A stretch of DNA of 64,000 nucleotides from Deinandra increscens subsp. villosa (Eukaryota > Streptophyta > Magnoliopsida > Asterales > Asteraceae): NCBI GenBank assembly GCA_039602395.1, contig JBCNJP010000006.1, positions 66,654,509 to 66,718,508 on the forward strand. The letters run 5' to 3'. The notes beneath the pieces are model-generated. The model worked only from the letters and a program-made list of their open reading frames with translations. It did no database searches and had not been told where the DNA came from. The translations under genes were made by a program, and so were the position numbers. How positions within the stretch are numbered: position 1 is the stretch's first letter; each line of letters starts with the position of its first letter. Of this stretch, positions 1 through 11,935 are shown piece by piece.

Positions 1-2050
1 AGCAGATGGCAAATTACGTTGCAGTGAATGGGGTCGCATCCGCCATCGTAATCATTTTGCAATTCGGGATTTTCAGATTCTATCGAGGTTTGTTGCTATC
101 TATTCCACTTTATGTTTTGGTGATGAAAATAACCTGGTGTAATAGGTTCATTCACTCTTACATTTTACTTTTACTTTCATTACAGACCGAGCTACAGTTT
201 CTAACACCTACGGCATTTCTCGGCTATTTATCAATGAAGAAGTCGAAGCCATCACAGAATACAGAGAGAGGTTAACCCATTAGAAATTTCAGCCCATACA
301 TATGCTATAGCATGCTTTCATTAGTTTATCTTTTCTGGTTATGTACTATTTACACATGTGTACAACAACTTACACATAATGTCCTTGCTTTATTTCACAA
401 AACAGACTTGTGGCTAAGGATTCAACATCTGAGGGTACTGTTTCTAGACCGATTATGCACTCCTCTAAAGATGACTTCCTTCTGAAGTACGCCATGCTTA
501 GCATTGCCGGCATCAAGGGTGTGACATCGGTAATTAAAAGTTCCTAAATTTCGATTTTGTTTGAGTGTATGTATTAAAGTAGTTAGTGTATTACGCTAAT
601 ATTTTCCTCAACGCAGCCAAAGAAAGTTGTCGTAGTAGGCACTATAAAACAGATATGCGTGGACGGGTCTTGGTATTATTTTGGTTGCACCACCTGCACC
701 AAAAAGGTGGTCCCAGTTTATGAGCTATGTGAGGAGATTGATGGAATATCCGGCAGTGACCAGCGGGAGATTATGAAGTGCACCAACCGTAACTGCACAG
801 CCAATGTCTTATGTTTCAGCCCGAGGTAAACATTTTAGTTTTTGACTACTGTATATCATGCACATGCTTACAGTTTCTGCTCACCATGGATGGGAGAACT
901 AATTTTGACCTCCTAGGCTAATCCCTCCACTTTTCTAGGTTTCGCATAGAAGCTGTTGTACAAGATATGAGTGGTTCTGTTTCCATCACATTATTTGACC
1001 GTGAAATCACAAAAATTGTTAAGCTTCCTGCAAGGGTGCTGCTTGAGAAGTATCAACAGGTCCTTCACTATTCCCTCCGCAACCGGCTAACACCCTTTAC
1101 ACACTAATGGTCTTCCCATTTATGTTATTTATATATACACATGCAATGTAACAAGCTGCCTTTGTGTTTCAGGGTGAACGAGACAGAGCTTACCCAATTG
1201 AACTGGACGATCTGCTTGATAAAAAACTTGCCTGCATTCTCTCAGTTACAAACTACAATTTTGAGAAAAACTCTCAGGACTATGGTGTTGACAGGATAAG
1301 TGAGGACCCATCTGTTATATCTGAGTTAGAAGCGAAGCTGCAGTCCGAACAGGTGACTGTTAAGTCAGATGCCTACTCATTACATTCAATTTGTGTTTCA
1401 GTCATGCCTACTTTTGATTAAAGTTACTGGTATATGGAGTTTGAAGTAGTTTCTTGTAGTTTGAATAGCAGAATAACACACAGAGGGAATAGGATTAATA
1501 AAATAGGGTCATGGGTGTTATTAATAAAATAACATGGGCATGAAATGATCCGCCAGTCTCAGTCCCTAAGAGAAGAGGATTAAAAATTACTAATATTTTA
1601 TGTTAACTCATACACACACCAAAGCATTTGGAATATCCAATTGAAGTCTATAATTTTCTTTAAATTTTATACCTCACGTGTGTAGACTATCTTTTATGGG
1701 AAAGAACATATACAATCAGCTTTTTTATTTTCAAGTAGTAACTGATGTATACTCTCTAATTTTTTTATCCTCTATTTTGAAATTAGGTGGTTGGGTCATT
1801 TCCTGTTGGAGAAACTACACCACCCTCAAGTGTGATGGCGAGCATGGGGACTATGCAACCGTCAAAAGAGAGAGAGCATATACAATCAGCTGCGCATGGC
1901 TCGGTGAAACGTAGCTTAAATGAAGTTTACTCCATTGAAGCGTCATCGTCTCGGTCGACATCGAAGCCTCGCGCGGGAAACTTGGAGGCCCACACTGCTC
2001 ATGGAAATAAAGGCACGACGCACCTTCTCACTCCAAAAAAGGAGAAATAG
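1..2050 (+). CDS. RPA1-like single-strand DNA-binding protein, Helitron-associated, 5' partial
   Basis: Seven exons can be chained by GT-AG junctions that keep frame: <1-87, 186-270, 406-529, 617-825, 939-1059, 1173-1352 and 1787-2050, stop at 2050. The reading includes VSNTYGISRLFINEE (exon 2), a zinc-binding segment with CTTC and CTNRNC cysteine pairs (exon 4), and an OB-fold-like strand stretch in exons 5-6. This order matches the C-terminal half of plant replication protein A 70-kDa-like proteins (RPA-C/zinc-ribbon OB fold), which bind single-stranded DNA in the nucleus. It lies about 0.7 kb upstream of, and in the same direction as, a Helitron Rep/helicase gene. Plant Helitrons are known to carry RPA-like genes, so this is probably element cargo aiding rolling-circle transposition. 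The first exons lie off the window. The tail (exon 7) is Ser/Lys-rich and unrecognised. A host RPA1 paralogue is the alternative. Confidence 0.78.
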
Positions 2051-2730
2051 ATTTTGGCACCTCTTTAATAAAACAATAAAGTTAGCCTTTGATGTCGTCT
2101 TTTAATTATGGTGGTATTGGGTTCTCCCATGCCACAAATGAACTAATTTGAGCACCCTTTTGAGGTTTTTTTATATCAGCTTTCCATGTGTTTTAATTTT
2201 GAGTACTTGATGATGAAAGTTAAATTTATCTTATTTTCTACATATTAGAACAATATGCGTTACTTTAATTACGTTCCAAACCTACACTTTCCATTGAATT
2301 TAAAAAAAAATTTATGTTTCATGTCGACATTTGGGCTTACTTTAAGTCTTGAGTTAAAAGTAGACTAAAATTTTTAATATATACTTGCAAGTATTTGGTA
2401 TATTAATGTAACCTACTATTTGATTATTTCTTATCGTAGAATAACTCTTTCTTTTTTTTTCAACTGGATGACTACTTGCTAATTTTGTGGGTCAAATTGT
2501 TTTATAGTTTTAAATAGTGAAGACTATATCGGAGCAGCAGCGAGGCGCAAACTTAGAAAACTATACTTGGACAACAAAAAGTACAATTTGCTCCACTACC
2601 AATCAACCATTACAGACACACATAGTATGCATAACTTAAATTTTAAATTTTATTAGGATTAACACTTGGGCTTAAATATATATTATTCAACCTTTGTGGT
2701 TGTCGCAATATTTCAGCAAGGAATATAAAC
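2051..2730. other. AT-rich spacer between RPA-like and Rep/helicase genes
   Basis: No gene is seen here. The stretch is AT-rich with poly-A and poly-T runs. It would hold the 3' untranslated region of the RPA-like gene and the promoter of the helicase gene, but no individual signal is convincing. Confidence 0.5.
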
Positions 2731-5700
2731 ATGGGATATGCTACTTCATTACCACCGGGATATGCCGTTCATGTGAAGTCAACCACTCCACCTACATGCA
2801 ACACACAACCTCAGAGACTTTGTACGGTTCAAAGTGGTAACATTTTACCTTGCACCATAATCTTTTCATAACTTGACTAAAGAAAACCCCTAACAATCGT
2901 AATTTCAAGTTAACCTTATTTGAAATATAATATCATCAAATATTTATTTGAAATATAACATCATCAAATATTAGTAGGTACACGTACTTATCAAATCAGC
3001 AATTCAACGTCTTCATCACATTCTAGAAGCTCCGCTCACGTCGCCCAGACACGTAAATTGCAACCCGGAATTCATAAGTTAAAAAAAAAATATCGGACAT
3101 TGCTGGTCCATCTTCCGTTGGGATTTTCCTGCATCCTGACACAAATAGTGAAAATAGCATACAAGGCCTTGCTGGTATCTCAAAAGGTATAACGCATGTG
3201 TTTTGCCACTCTTTACATATTAAGAAAGCTGTAATTCAACATCCATGTGAATACTTAAAATTTATAACAATATACTTAAACAGATTACTTGGACCACGGT
3301 GATCAAAGTATTACATGCGGAGTATGCAAGGCAAAACTATGGAGAGACGAAGCTATCAGAGGAAAGAAAACCACATCAAAACCAAGCTACTCATTGTGCT
3401 GCAGCTATGGCAAGGTGGAACTGCCAGATTTAAAAGAACCACCGACAAATTTACAACATTTGTTCCGCTCTATTGATCGTAAAGGGAAGATGTTTACAGA
3501 GCACATCCGTCGTTACAATTCAATTTTCTCATTTACATCGATGGGGGGGAAAATTGATAACTCAATTAACAAAGGCAATGCTCCATATGTGTTCAGACTA
3601 AGCGGTCAGAATTACCATCGTCTGGGGAGCCTACTACCACAGAACGGAAAGAAGCCAAAATTCTCCCAGTTGTACATATACGATACGGAGAATGAAGTCG
3701 CAAATCGACAATCGGTGTGCGGGTACATTTTCTTGCGAACCAACGACTGATTCTCTTTTATAATTTCATGACCTTACCAAATCCTTTGCTCATATTAACA
3801 TTAAAAATGGACACTGCAGCTCATCGTCTGACCTGCTTGATGCTCAAATCATAGAGGATCTAAAGGCCATATTAGACTCACAAAACGAATTAGTTAAATC
3901 TTACAGAGCCGTAAGAGATCGTCTCAATGAAACACCAGAGGCAAATATCAAATTACGCATTATAGGGACGCGACAAGGAGACGGAAGGACATATAACCTC
4001 CCGACTGCTTCAGAGGTTGCCGCTTTAATTGTCGGAGACTTTGATAACGCAACTGAAAGTCGGGATATTATTGTTGAGACTAAAACAGGTGTTTTGAAGC
4101 GTATAAGTGAGCTACATCCTTCGTATCTTGCACTTCAATACCCCCTACTTTTCCCGTTTGGTGAAGATGGGTACCGAGTTGATATCCTTCATCGACACAC
4201 CACAACCTCTTCGAATAAAAGGCAATCAAGGTGTACAATGAGGGAGTTCTTCGCTTACAGAATACAGGATAGACCTACACATTTCTCATTAATTTTAAAC
4301 TCAAGACGACTTTTCCAACAATTCTTAGTCGATGGTTACACAATGATTGAAACTGAGAGGCTATATTTCATAAGGAACCAGCAAAAGGTTCTCAGGTGTG
4401 AAACTTACGAAAACCTACAAAATGCCCATAACCAAGGAAATGCTCAAGCAGGTGATATCGGACAACGTGTAATACTACCATCGTCTTTCACAGGAGGTGC
4501 TCGATATATGATGCAGAACTACTTGGATGCTATGTCTCTATGCAAGTGGTTTGGCTATCCTGATTTCTTCATAACATTTACATGCAATCCAAAATGGCCA
4601 GAAGTAAAAAGGTTCTTAAAGGACACTGCTTTAAAACCAGAACACAGACCCGAAGCCTTATGTAGGTTGTTCAAAATAAAACTTGATGCGTTGATTAAAG
4701 ACCTGAAAGAAAATAAGTTATTCGGTGCAGTGCAAGCAGGTACATTATTATTTTTATATCTCATTTCAGTACTAATTATTATCATGTAACATAACAAAAA
4801 ACAGCGCATATATTCAGTATGACTTAACTAAATTACAACATCAAAATTAAAATACTTAATATGCAGTTGTCTACACCGTGGAGTTTCAAAAACGCGGCCT
4901 ACCACATTGTCATATATGTTTGTTTATGCATGCTGATCATAAATCCCCTACCGTTGAACATATCGACCCACTCATCTCAGCAGAAATACCTGACAAAAAA
5001 GAGGACCCAGCTTTGTACTCCCTGGTAAGTGAGTTCATGCTGCATGGCCCTTGCGGAGGTGACAATCCGGACTGCCCCTGCATGGTTGATAACAAATGTT
5101 CAAAGAATTTCCCAAAGCAATTCCATGACGAGACTTCCATTGACCCTAATGGATTCCCAGTATACAGACGTCGAGAAACTGACGCAAGAGTTGTCAAGTC
5201 TGGAGTCGAATTAGATAATAGAAATGTCGTCCCTTACAACAAGGAGCTTCTTAAAAAATACCAGGCACATATAAATGTTGAATGGTGCAATCAAGAAGGA
5301 TCAATCAAGTATTTGTTTAAGTATATTAACAAAGGGCCAGATAGAGCAACTATTTGTATAGAACCAACCGACCAGAACCAAAGAAATGATGTCCAGCCAG
5401 TTGATGAAATTGAAAAATATTATGACTGTCGATATTTGTCAGCATGTGAGGCAGCATGGAGAATATTTGCATATGATGTCCATTATAGAACTCCTTCCGT
5501 TATGAGGCTACCTTTCCATCTTCCAGGCCAACAACAAGTTGTATATGGTGCGGACGACACTGTTGACGACATACTCAACAAGCCATCAGTAGCTTCTTCA
5601 ATGTTTTTATCATGGATGCAGTGCAATCGAAGCTATGAACATGCACGAACCCTAACCTATGTCGAATTCCCCACCAAGTTTGTATGGAAGGCGGAAAAAC

Positions 5701-7118
5701 GTTGTTGGGTCCCAAGAAAAAAAGGCTACTCAATTGGAAGAATCCATTCAGTTTCTCCTGCTTTGGGGGAAGCATATTATTTGCGAATCCTTTTAAACAT
5801 AGTTAAGGGACCAACATGTTTTGAGGACATTCTAACAGTAAATGGACTGCAATGCAACACTTTCAGAGATGCATGTTACGAACTTGGTCTTCTCGATGAT
5901 GACAAAGAATATATTGAAGCAATTAAAGAGGCAAGTCATTCAGGATCAGGTTATTACCTACGTGCTCTCTTCGTAACAATGTTAATGGCCAATACATTAT
6001 CTAGACCCGAATATGTTTGGGAAAATACATGGAAGGAATTGTCAGATGACATTCTATACAAGCAACAACTTATGTTAAACTCCCCAGGTACTTTCATTAC
6101 TTTCTAAAATTACATTAACTTTCAAATTACTTCTAATGATACATTTTCCGTTTTAATATCACTATTACATAACATCTTCGCACACAGGTAGACACGTTCG
6201 TCCCGAAACAGTCAAGAACCTCACTTTGTTTGAAATTGAACAGTTCCTACACCGTAATAATTCCACATTGCGCAACTACCCAACAATGCCCTTCCCTGAT
6301 TACGAAGTCGTGTCCTCTTCAAACAATCGTTTGATATCTGAAGAATTAGCATACGATACTTCCATATTGCAAGCTGAGACTAAAAGTTTGATTCAAGCCC
6401 TGACCGATGAACAGCGTTACATTTTCAACCACATAATGAACACAACAGAAACGAACACGGGAGGCGTCTACTTTGTGTACGGCTATGGTGGAACCGGTAA
6501 GACCTTCCTATGGAAAACATTATCCACAGCACTAAGAGCAAAGGAGAAAATAGTTTTGAACGTCGCCTCAAGTGGCATTGCATCTCTTCTTCTGTCTGGT
6601 GGTAGAACAGCACATTCAAGATTCCTAATCCCCCTCAACCTAACTGAGGACTCCCTATGTCGAATAAAACCAGACGGTGACATTGCTGCATTATTAAACA
6701 AAACATCATTGATTATTTGGGATGAGGCACCAATGATAAACAAACATGCCTTCGAAGCATTGGACAAGACTTTGAAAGACATACTTTCTTTGGATCGTCC
6801 TAATAACTCTAATCTCCCATTTGGCGGAAAGACGGTTGTCTTTGGAGGAGATTTTAGGCAAATCCTACCGGTAGTTCAAAGTGGGGGTAGAAAAGATATT
6901 GTTTGTGCCTCTTTAAAGTCGTCCTACATATGGAGCACATGTAAGCTATTCAAGTTGACAAAAAACATGCGCCTAACTGTTGGAAACACAAATCCAAACA
7001 TTCAACAAACAGAAATATTTGCAAGATGGCTTTTGGATATAGGAGAAGGAAAAGTTGGTGGACGAAATGATGGAGATGCCACAATCGAGATTCCAGAGGA
7101 CCTTCTCATTACACATTC
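2731..7118 (+). CDS. Helitron Rep (HUH)/PIF1-type helicase, 3' end lost in assembly gap
   Basis: Rolling-circle transposase gene. Exons supported by frame-preserving GT-AG junctions: about 2731-2839 and about 3027-3186 (tentative), then 3284-3722, 3820-4739, 4867-6087, and 6188 into the gap; introns 3187-3283, 3723-3819, 4740-4866, 6088-6187. Order: Cys-rich N-terminal zinc region (ITCGVCKAKLW), Helitron-like N-terminal domain (4094-4739), HUH nuclease motif PHCH at about 4902-4913, tyrosine motif YLFKYINKG at about 5310-5336, then a PIF1 helicase with Walker A GYGGTGKT (about 6481-6504), Walker B IIWDEAP, and GGDFRQILPV. All key residues visible before the gap are intact. The start at 2731 is the first plausible ATG. 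A run of ten A at about 3080 puts the tentative second exon out of frame, so either its boundary is wrong or there is a 1-bp indel. The remaining helicase motifs and the Helitron 3' end are not visible. Known family role: nicks, unwinds and joins DNA during Helitron transposition. Confidence 0.88.
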
Positions 7119-7618
7119 NNNNNNNNNNNNNNNNNNNNNNNNNNNNNNNNNNNNNNNNNNNNNNNNNNNNNNNNNNNNNNNNNNNNNNNNNNNNNNNNNN
7201 NNNNNNNNNNNNNNNNNNNNNNNNNNNNNNNNNNNNNNNNNNNNNNNNNNNNNNNNNNNNNNNNNNNNNNNNNNNNNNNNNNNNNNNNNNNNNNNNNNNN
7301 NNNNNNNNNNNNNNNNNNNNNNNNNNNNNNNNNNNNNNNNNNNNNNNNNNNNNNNNNNNNNNNNNNNNNNNNNNNNNNNNNNNNNNNNNNNNNNNNNNNN
7401 NNNNNNNNNNNNNNNNNNNNNNNNNNNNNNNNNNNNNNNNNNNNNNNNNNNNNNNNNNNNNNNNNNNNNNNNNNNNNNNNNNNNNNNNNNNNNNNNNNNN
7501 NNNNNNNNNNNNNNNNNNNNNNNNNNNNNNNNNNNNNNNNNNNNNNNNNNNNNNNNNNNNNNNNNNNNNNNNNNNNNNNNNNNNNNNNNNNNNNNNNNNN
7601 NNNNNNNNNNNNNNNNNN
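7119..7618. other. Assembly gap, 500 N
   Basis: Exactly 500 N, a placeholder length. The Helitron helicase is on the left and a Ty1-copia pol on the right. Any apparent fused frame across it is an artefact, and whether the copia inserted into the helicase gene cannot be decided. Confidence 0.98.
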
Positions 7619-9280
7619 CCAAAAGTGTCTACAAGACTGACAGATTATGTCTTAGATAAAAGGGTGAGACTGGGGGCTCAAAGACAGGAAGAGGAAGATA
7701 ACATTGCATTGTTACTTGCACAGGAAGATGAACCTGTGAAGTATCAGGAGGCTATGGAAAGTCAAGAGTGGAATTTGGCTATGCAGGAAGAGATTCAAGC
7801 AATTGAGAGGAACAAGACTTGGGTTCTTGTAGATCCACCAGCAAAATGCAATCCAATTGGGTTGAAATGGTTATACAAGATCAAAAGAGATGCTAAAGGG
7901 AATATAACCAAATACAAAGCAAGACTGGTAGCAAAAGGTTATGTTCAACAGCATGGTATAGATTATGAGGAGGCTTTTGCTCCTGTTGCTAGGATAGAAA
8001 CCATTAGATTGATTCTGGCATTTGCTGCACAAATGGGTTGGAAAGTAAATCACTTGGATGTGAAAGCAGCTTTCTTGCATGGAGAGCTTCAAGAAACAGT
8101 TTATGTCAAGCAACCAGAAGGCTTTGAGATACAAGGCAAAGAGCATAAGGTTTACAAGCTTACAAAAGCCTTGTATGGCTTGAAACAAGCACCAAGGGCT
8201 TGGAACTTGAGGTTAAATCAGGTTTTGAAAGAAATTGGGCTGAAGAGATGCCAATATGAGCAATCTGTGTATACAAAAGTTACTAACCAATCAAGTTTAA
8301 TTGTTGCAGTCTATGTTGATGATCTTTTGGTGACAGGTAGTAATAAGTTGGAAGTTCAGAAATTTAAAGAAGAAATGCTTAGAAGGTTTGAAATGACAGA
8401 TCTTGGTGAGCTGTGCTATTACTTGGGGATAGAAGTGAACCAAAGGAGTGATGGTATAGCTATTAGTCAGGCTGCATATGCTAAGAAGCTAGTGAAAATT
8501 GCAGGATTGGAAGATTGTAATCCAACCAAAATACCTATGGAACCAGGAATCAGATTGAGTAGGGAAGAGGGTGGTGAGGATGTGGATCCTACGATGTACA
8601 GACAGCTAATAGGTTCTTTAAGGTATTTGACCCAAACCAGGCCTGATATCAATTTTGCTGTTGGTGTGCTGAGCAGATATATGCAAGCTCCAAAGGAGGC
8701 ACACATGAAGGCAGTTAAACACTTGATCAGGTATGTCAAAGGAACACTGCAGTATGGTCTGATGTATAGGCAGAAAGAAGGAGGTGGTCTGATTGGGTAC
8801 AGTGACAGCAACCATGCTATGGAAAGTGAAGATGGGAAGAGCACAACTGGGAATGTCTTCTTTTATAATGGATCCATCATCTCTTGGTTGTCACAGAAGC
8901 AAAGAACAGTGGCATTATCCAGCTGTGAAGCTGAGTTTATGTCTGCCACTGCTGCTGCCACACAAGCAATATGGTTACGAAGGATGCTCGAAGTGATCAG
9001 TGGCAGGGAACAAGAAAAGGTGTTACTTTATGTGGACAATAAGTCTGCTATAGCTCTCATGAAAAATCCTGTTTTTCATGGGAGGTCTAAGCACATTAAT
9101 CTCAAATATCACTATATTAGAGAATGTGTGGAAGATAATCAAATACTTGTTGATTATGTTTGCTCAGAATTGCAGAAGGCAGACATCATGACAAAGCCTT
9201 TAGCAAGAGTTAAGTTTGCAGAATTTGTACAAATGCTTGGTATTGAAGATTTCCAAAGTTCAAAGAATGCTAAGGATTGA
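7619..9280 (+). CDS. Ty1-copia pol, reverse transcriptase-RNase H part (5' part in gap)
   Basis: The frame is open from the gap to the stop at 9278-9280, about 550 codons without a break. Reverse transcriptase begins near KYQEAMESQEW and includes the catalytic stretch LDVKAAFLHGEL and the YVDDLLV box at about 8309-8330. RNase H follows (GYSDSNHAM, then SSCEAEF and YVDNKSA), ending with the usual KHINLKYHYIRE and DIMTKPL block. The first RNase H aspartate is kept, although the following residue is N rather than the common D. Gag, protease and integrase would lie in or beyond the gap. The intact frame suggests a young insertion. The clade looks Tork/Retrofit-like, which is an inference from sequence style only. 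Confidence 0.93.
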   Translation, partial: PKVSTRLTDYVLDKRVRLGAQRQEEEDNIALLLAQEDEPVKYQEAMESQEWNLAMQEEIQAIERNKTWVLVDPPAKCNPIGLKWLYKIKRDAKGNITKYKARLVAKGYVQQHGIDYEEAFAPVARIETIRLILAFAAQMGWKVNHLDVKAAFLHGELQETVYVKQPEGFEIQGKEHKVYKLTKALYGLKQAPRAWNLRLNQVLKEIGLKRCQYEQSVYTKVTNQSSLIVAVYVDDLLVTGSNKLEVQKFKEEMLRRFEMTDLGELCYYLGIEVNQRSDGIAISQAAYAKKLVKIAGLEDCNPTKIPMEPGIRLSREEGGEDVDPTMYRQLIGSLRYLTQTRPDINFAVGVLSRYMQAPKEAHMKAVKHLIRYVKGTLQYGLMYRQKEGGGLIGYSDSNHAMESEDGKSTTGNVFFYNGSIISWLSQKQRTVALSSCEAEFMSATAAATQAIWLRRMLEVISGREQEKVLLYVDNKSAIALMKNPVFHGRSKHINLKYHYIRECVEDNQILVDYVCSELQKADIMTKPLARVKFAEFVQMLGIEDFQSSKNAKD

Positions 9281-9397
9281 ATTTTGGTTTGATGGTTAGT
9301 TGGCACATTTTGCATACAAACTCTGTGGAGTCACTGGTGTATTAATGATGTTAAACTGCAGTTGAACTGAATTTAGTTGTTAGCATATGTGAAAGAA

Positions 9398-9594
9398 TTA
9401 GGGGGGAGAATGTTAGAAAAGTTTGTGCTTAGTTTGTAATTCTTTACATAGATCAGGGGCTTGATATGTAAATATTTGTGTGTTTGTTACAGGTAGTTTA
9501 TAGCCGTTGGAATTGCGGGTATATAAACCCGGGTTCGAGTATTGTATAGCTCATTGATTACGCATTAATAAAAATTCTCCCTTTCTATTCTTGG
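9398..9594 (+). mobile_element. Polypurine tract and truncated 3' LTR of the copia element
   Basis: A purine tract (AGGGGGGAGAA, about 9400-9410) is followed at 9411 by TGTTAGAAAAG, the normal start of a copia 3' LTR. The LTR holds a TATA-like GTATATAAACC near 9519 and an AATAAA at about 9567. It loses LTR character near 9594, where LINE sequence begins, and no terminal CA is seen. The LTR is therefore probably truncated at this junction. Confidence 0.75.
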
Positions 9595-11396
9595 TACCGT
9601 GTGATTTCACTCACCAGGGAGACCCTTTGTCCCCATTATTGTTTATTATTGCAATGCAAGCCTTGACGTGTTTCATCAAAAGAAGTTGTGAACCGGGGAT
9701 CTTCCATGGCATTCGGTGCTCTCCTACAGGTACGATACTTACAAAGTTACTCTTTGCCAATGACGTAGTCTTCTTTGGGGAATGGTCTGAGATTAATTTG
9801 CTGAATCTACGACGTATACTAAGATTCTTTTACATGATCTCGGGCCTGGGTATTAATCCAAAAATGTACCATATTCGGTTTTCGTGTTGATGATCAAGCA
9901 ATAAGCTCCATGGCGAATATTCTACATTGCAAAGTTGGGAAGTTACCTTTGAACCGCTTGGGGCTAACTGTTGGTGATAATATGAATCTAATCAAGAACT
10001 GGGACCCCATTTTTTATGTTTTAAGAAAGCAATTTCCACTTGGAAGGCTAAAACACTATCATTCGCAGGAATTATAACTCTAATAAAGTCTGTCCTCACT
10101 TCCTTGCCCACTTATTTTTTTCCCTTTATCGTGTACCAACGACTGTTATTGATAAACTTGGAAGAAACAGATGTGAGTTCCCATGGTCCGGGAATGAGGA
10201 AGCTAATAAGATCACTTGGGTATCATGGGAAACAAACTATAGCTCAAACGAAATACGGTGGTTTGGGACTAGGATCATTGAAGGATGATAATATTGTCTT
10301 AATGGCAAAGTGGTGGTGGTGTTTCAAAAACGAAATAATTGCTCTTTGACGCAAGATTATTAGGGACATCCATAACAAATCAAGGTCTTGGAGCTATATA
10401 CCCACAAAGAATATTATTTCTGGGCCATGGAAACAAATACATCGATGCTCAACACAACTAGATGCATTGGGTGTTAATCTGCCATGTCTTATTAAGAGAG
10501 TCTGTGGTTCTGGATCCTCGATCTCTTTCTAGCTTGATCTCTGGATTTTTAACACACCCCTCTGACTGAAATTTCCCCTCCTCTCTGCGTTGGAGACTTC
10601 CAGACAATGTGTGTTTGTGGATCGAGTTTTGTAGGTTGGAAACCAAAACTGTTATAATTTTGTGTGGAATATGTTACCTACTAGCCAAGAGGAAGTATCG
10701 GAATTATTGGAACTTCAAACTATGCTTGGTAATGCTATGCTTGGCGATGGGGAAGATGGCTAGTGTTGGCAAATCAACAATGGGGCTGAGTTCTCTGTTA
10801 AAAGTATCAAAAAAACAATTGGTTGCCTAAAAAAGTTGGGTTTCTTGCTTGGAGGCTAAATCTAGACAGATTACCCACTGCCAAAGCTCTTACGGTTAGG
10901 GAAGATAGCATCCCATCAGGCCTCTGTCCAATATGTGGTGAGTTTGAAGAGACTTCAGGCCATCTATTTATGGATTGTGGCCTTCCACAATCAGTATGGG
11001 AATTCATTGGAAGGTGGTGTGCTTTACCAAGCATCTATTTGTTCTCCTGTCAAGACTTGCTTACTATGCATCGGTACATTCGTGGGAACTCAGTCCGGAA
11101 AAAGGTGGTGCAATTAGTGATATACACGACCATTTTGGAATATATGGAAATCAGGGAATGAGAAGGTTCTTAATCAAGTAACGGTTTCATTGGAGAAAAT
11201 CATTGAAGGCACAAAAACGCTTGGGGAACTATGGTTTAAAAATAGGTCAAATAAGCTAATTGATTGGGTCGATTGGCGTCGTTTTAAAGTTACATGATGT
11301 AATTGATGTTTGTTTTTTCTGTCTTTCTTCTTCATGTAACTTTCATCTACCATCTTAATAGTTTTGTTAATATAACTTTGTTGGCTGTTAAAAAAA
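9595..11396 (+). pseudogene. L1-type LINE, reverse transcriptase to 3' end, degenerate
   Basis: Sense-strand LINE remnant. The first block (9600-9890) reads as reverse transcriptase with QGDPLSPLLFI and FANDVVFFGEW; the usual FADD is FAND, so one catalytic aspartate is lost. Later blocks give KYGGLGLGSL (about 10250), then the zinc-binding RT-associated domain (10815-11160) with GFLAWRLNLDRLPTAKAL and CPICGEFEETSGHLF. The coding end is near 11294. Frameshifts and stops occur throughout. The 3' UTR ends GTTGGCTGTTAAAAAAA at about 11396, typical of plant L1 tails. The 5' part (endonuclease, early RT) is missing. Confidence 0.88.
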
Positions 11397-11740
11397 ATAC
11401 ATTTATTAACCAAACCTACCATTTCCCCTACGGACATTTGCTAGAAAAGGATAGGTGCATGTGTAGTCTATATTACTTTTTAGAGTTAACTTCAGTTTTG
11501 ATCCCTGAGTTTTATAAGTTTTAATCTTTTAGTCCAGTTTAAAAAAAAATCGATTTTTAATAAGTTAAAAACTTAAAATAAACATAATAATGGCCCAGTT
11601 CTATTGGTCCATATGGTCCCATTTCTATCAGTCCATGTCTATAAGTCTATTCAATGAGTAATTTATAAATCATAAATTCCATTAACCATAAAAACATCAA
11701 TTACAATGAAGTGTCGGGTAAACGGATAACAAGTTACACT
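11397..11740. other. AT-rich DNA without a gene
   Basis: No gene is seen. Between 11586 and 11660 there is a block with GGCCC and TTGGTCCAT words that recurs imperfectly at about 11953-12020, so the two copies flank the RT-like remnant at 11740-11935. Confidence 0.5.
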
Positions 11741-11935
11741 GCAACCTTCTTTTAGATAGCAAAACCAATCCTACTGATGACAAAGCTTTGAGCCTTAGGG
11801 ATTAGGGAACGACAAATTACTATGCACTACCCTTTGAACCTTGCTCAGAAATTCAGCCGCCTTCGGGGCTAGGAACCCATATGTATCAAAAGTAAAAGGG
11901 ATAAACACGTGTTGATTTTCAAGTCAGGCTTTATC
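11740..11935 (-). pseudogene. Short remnant of a plant non-LTR-type retroelement protein
   Basis: On the minus strand about 40 codons read HVFIPFTFDTYGFLAPKAAE and then KVQRVVHSN, which resembles the C-terminal part of a family of plant reverse-transcriptase-like proteins ending in a FAPFTFDTFG-type block. Stops follow at once. The assignment rests on remembered motifs and is modest. Confidence 0.4.

Noticed and set aside
7002..7659. Long open frames spanning the first N block
   Set aside because: They stay open only because N codons are not stops. The two sides belong to different elements.
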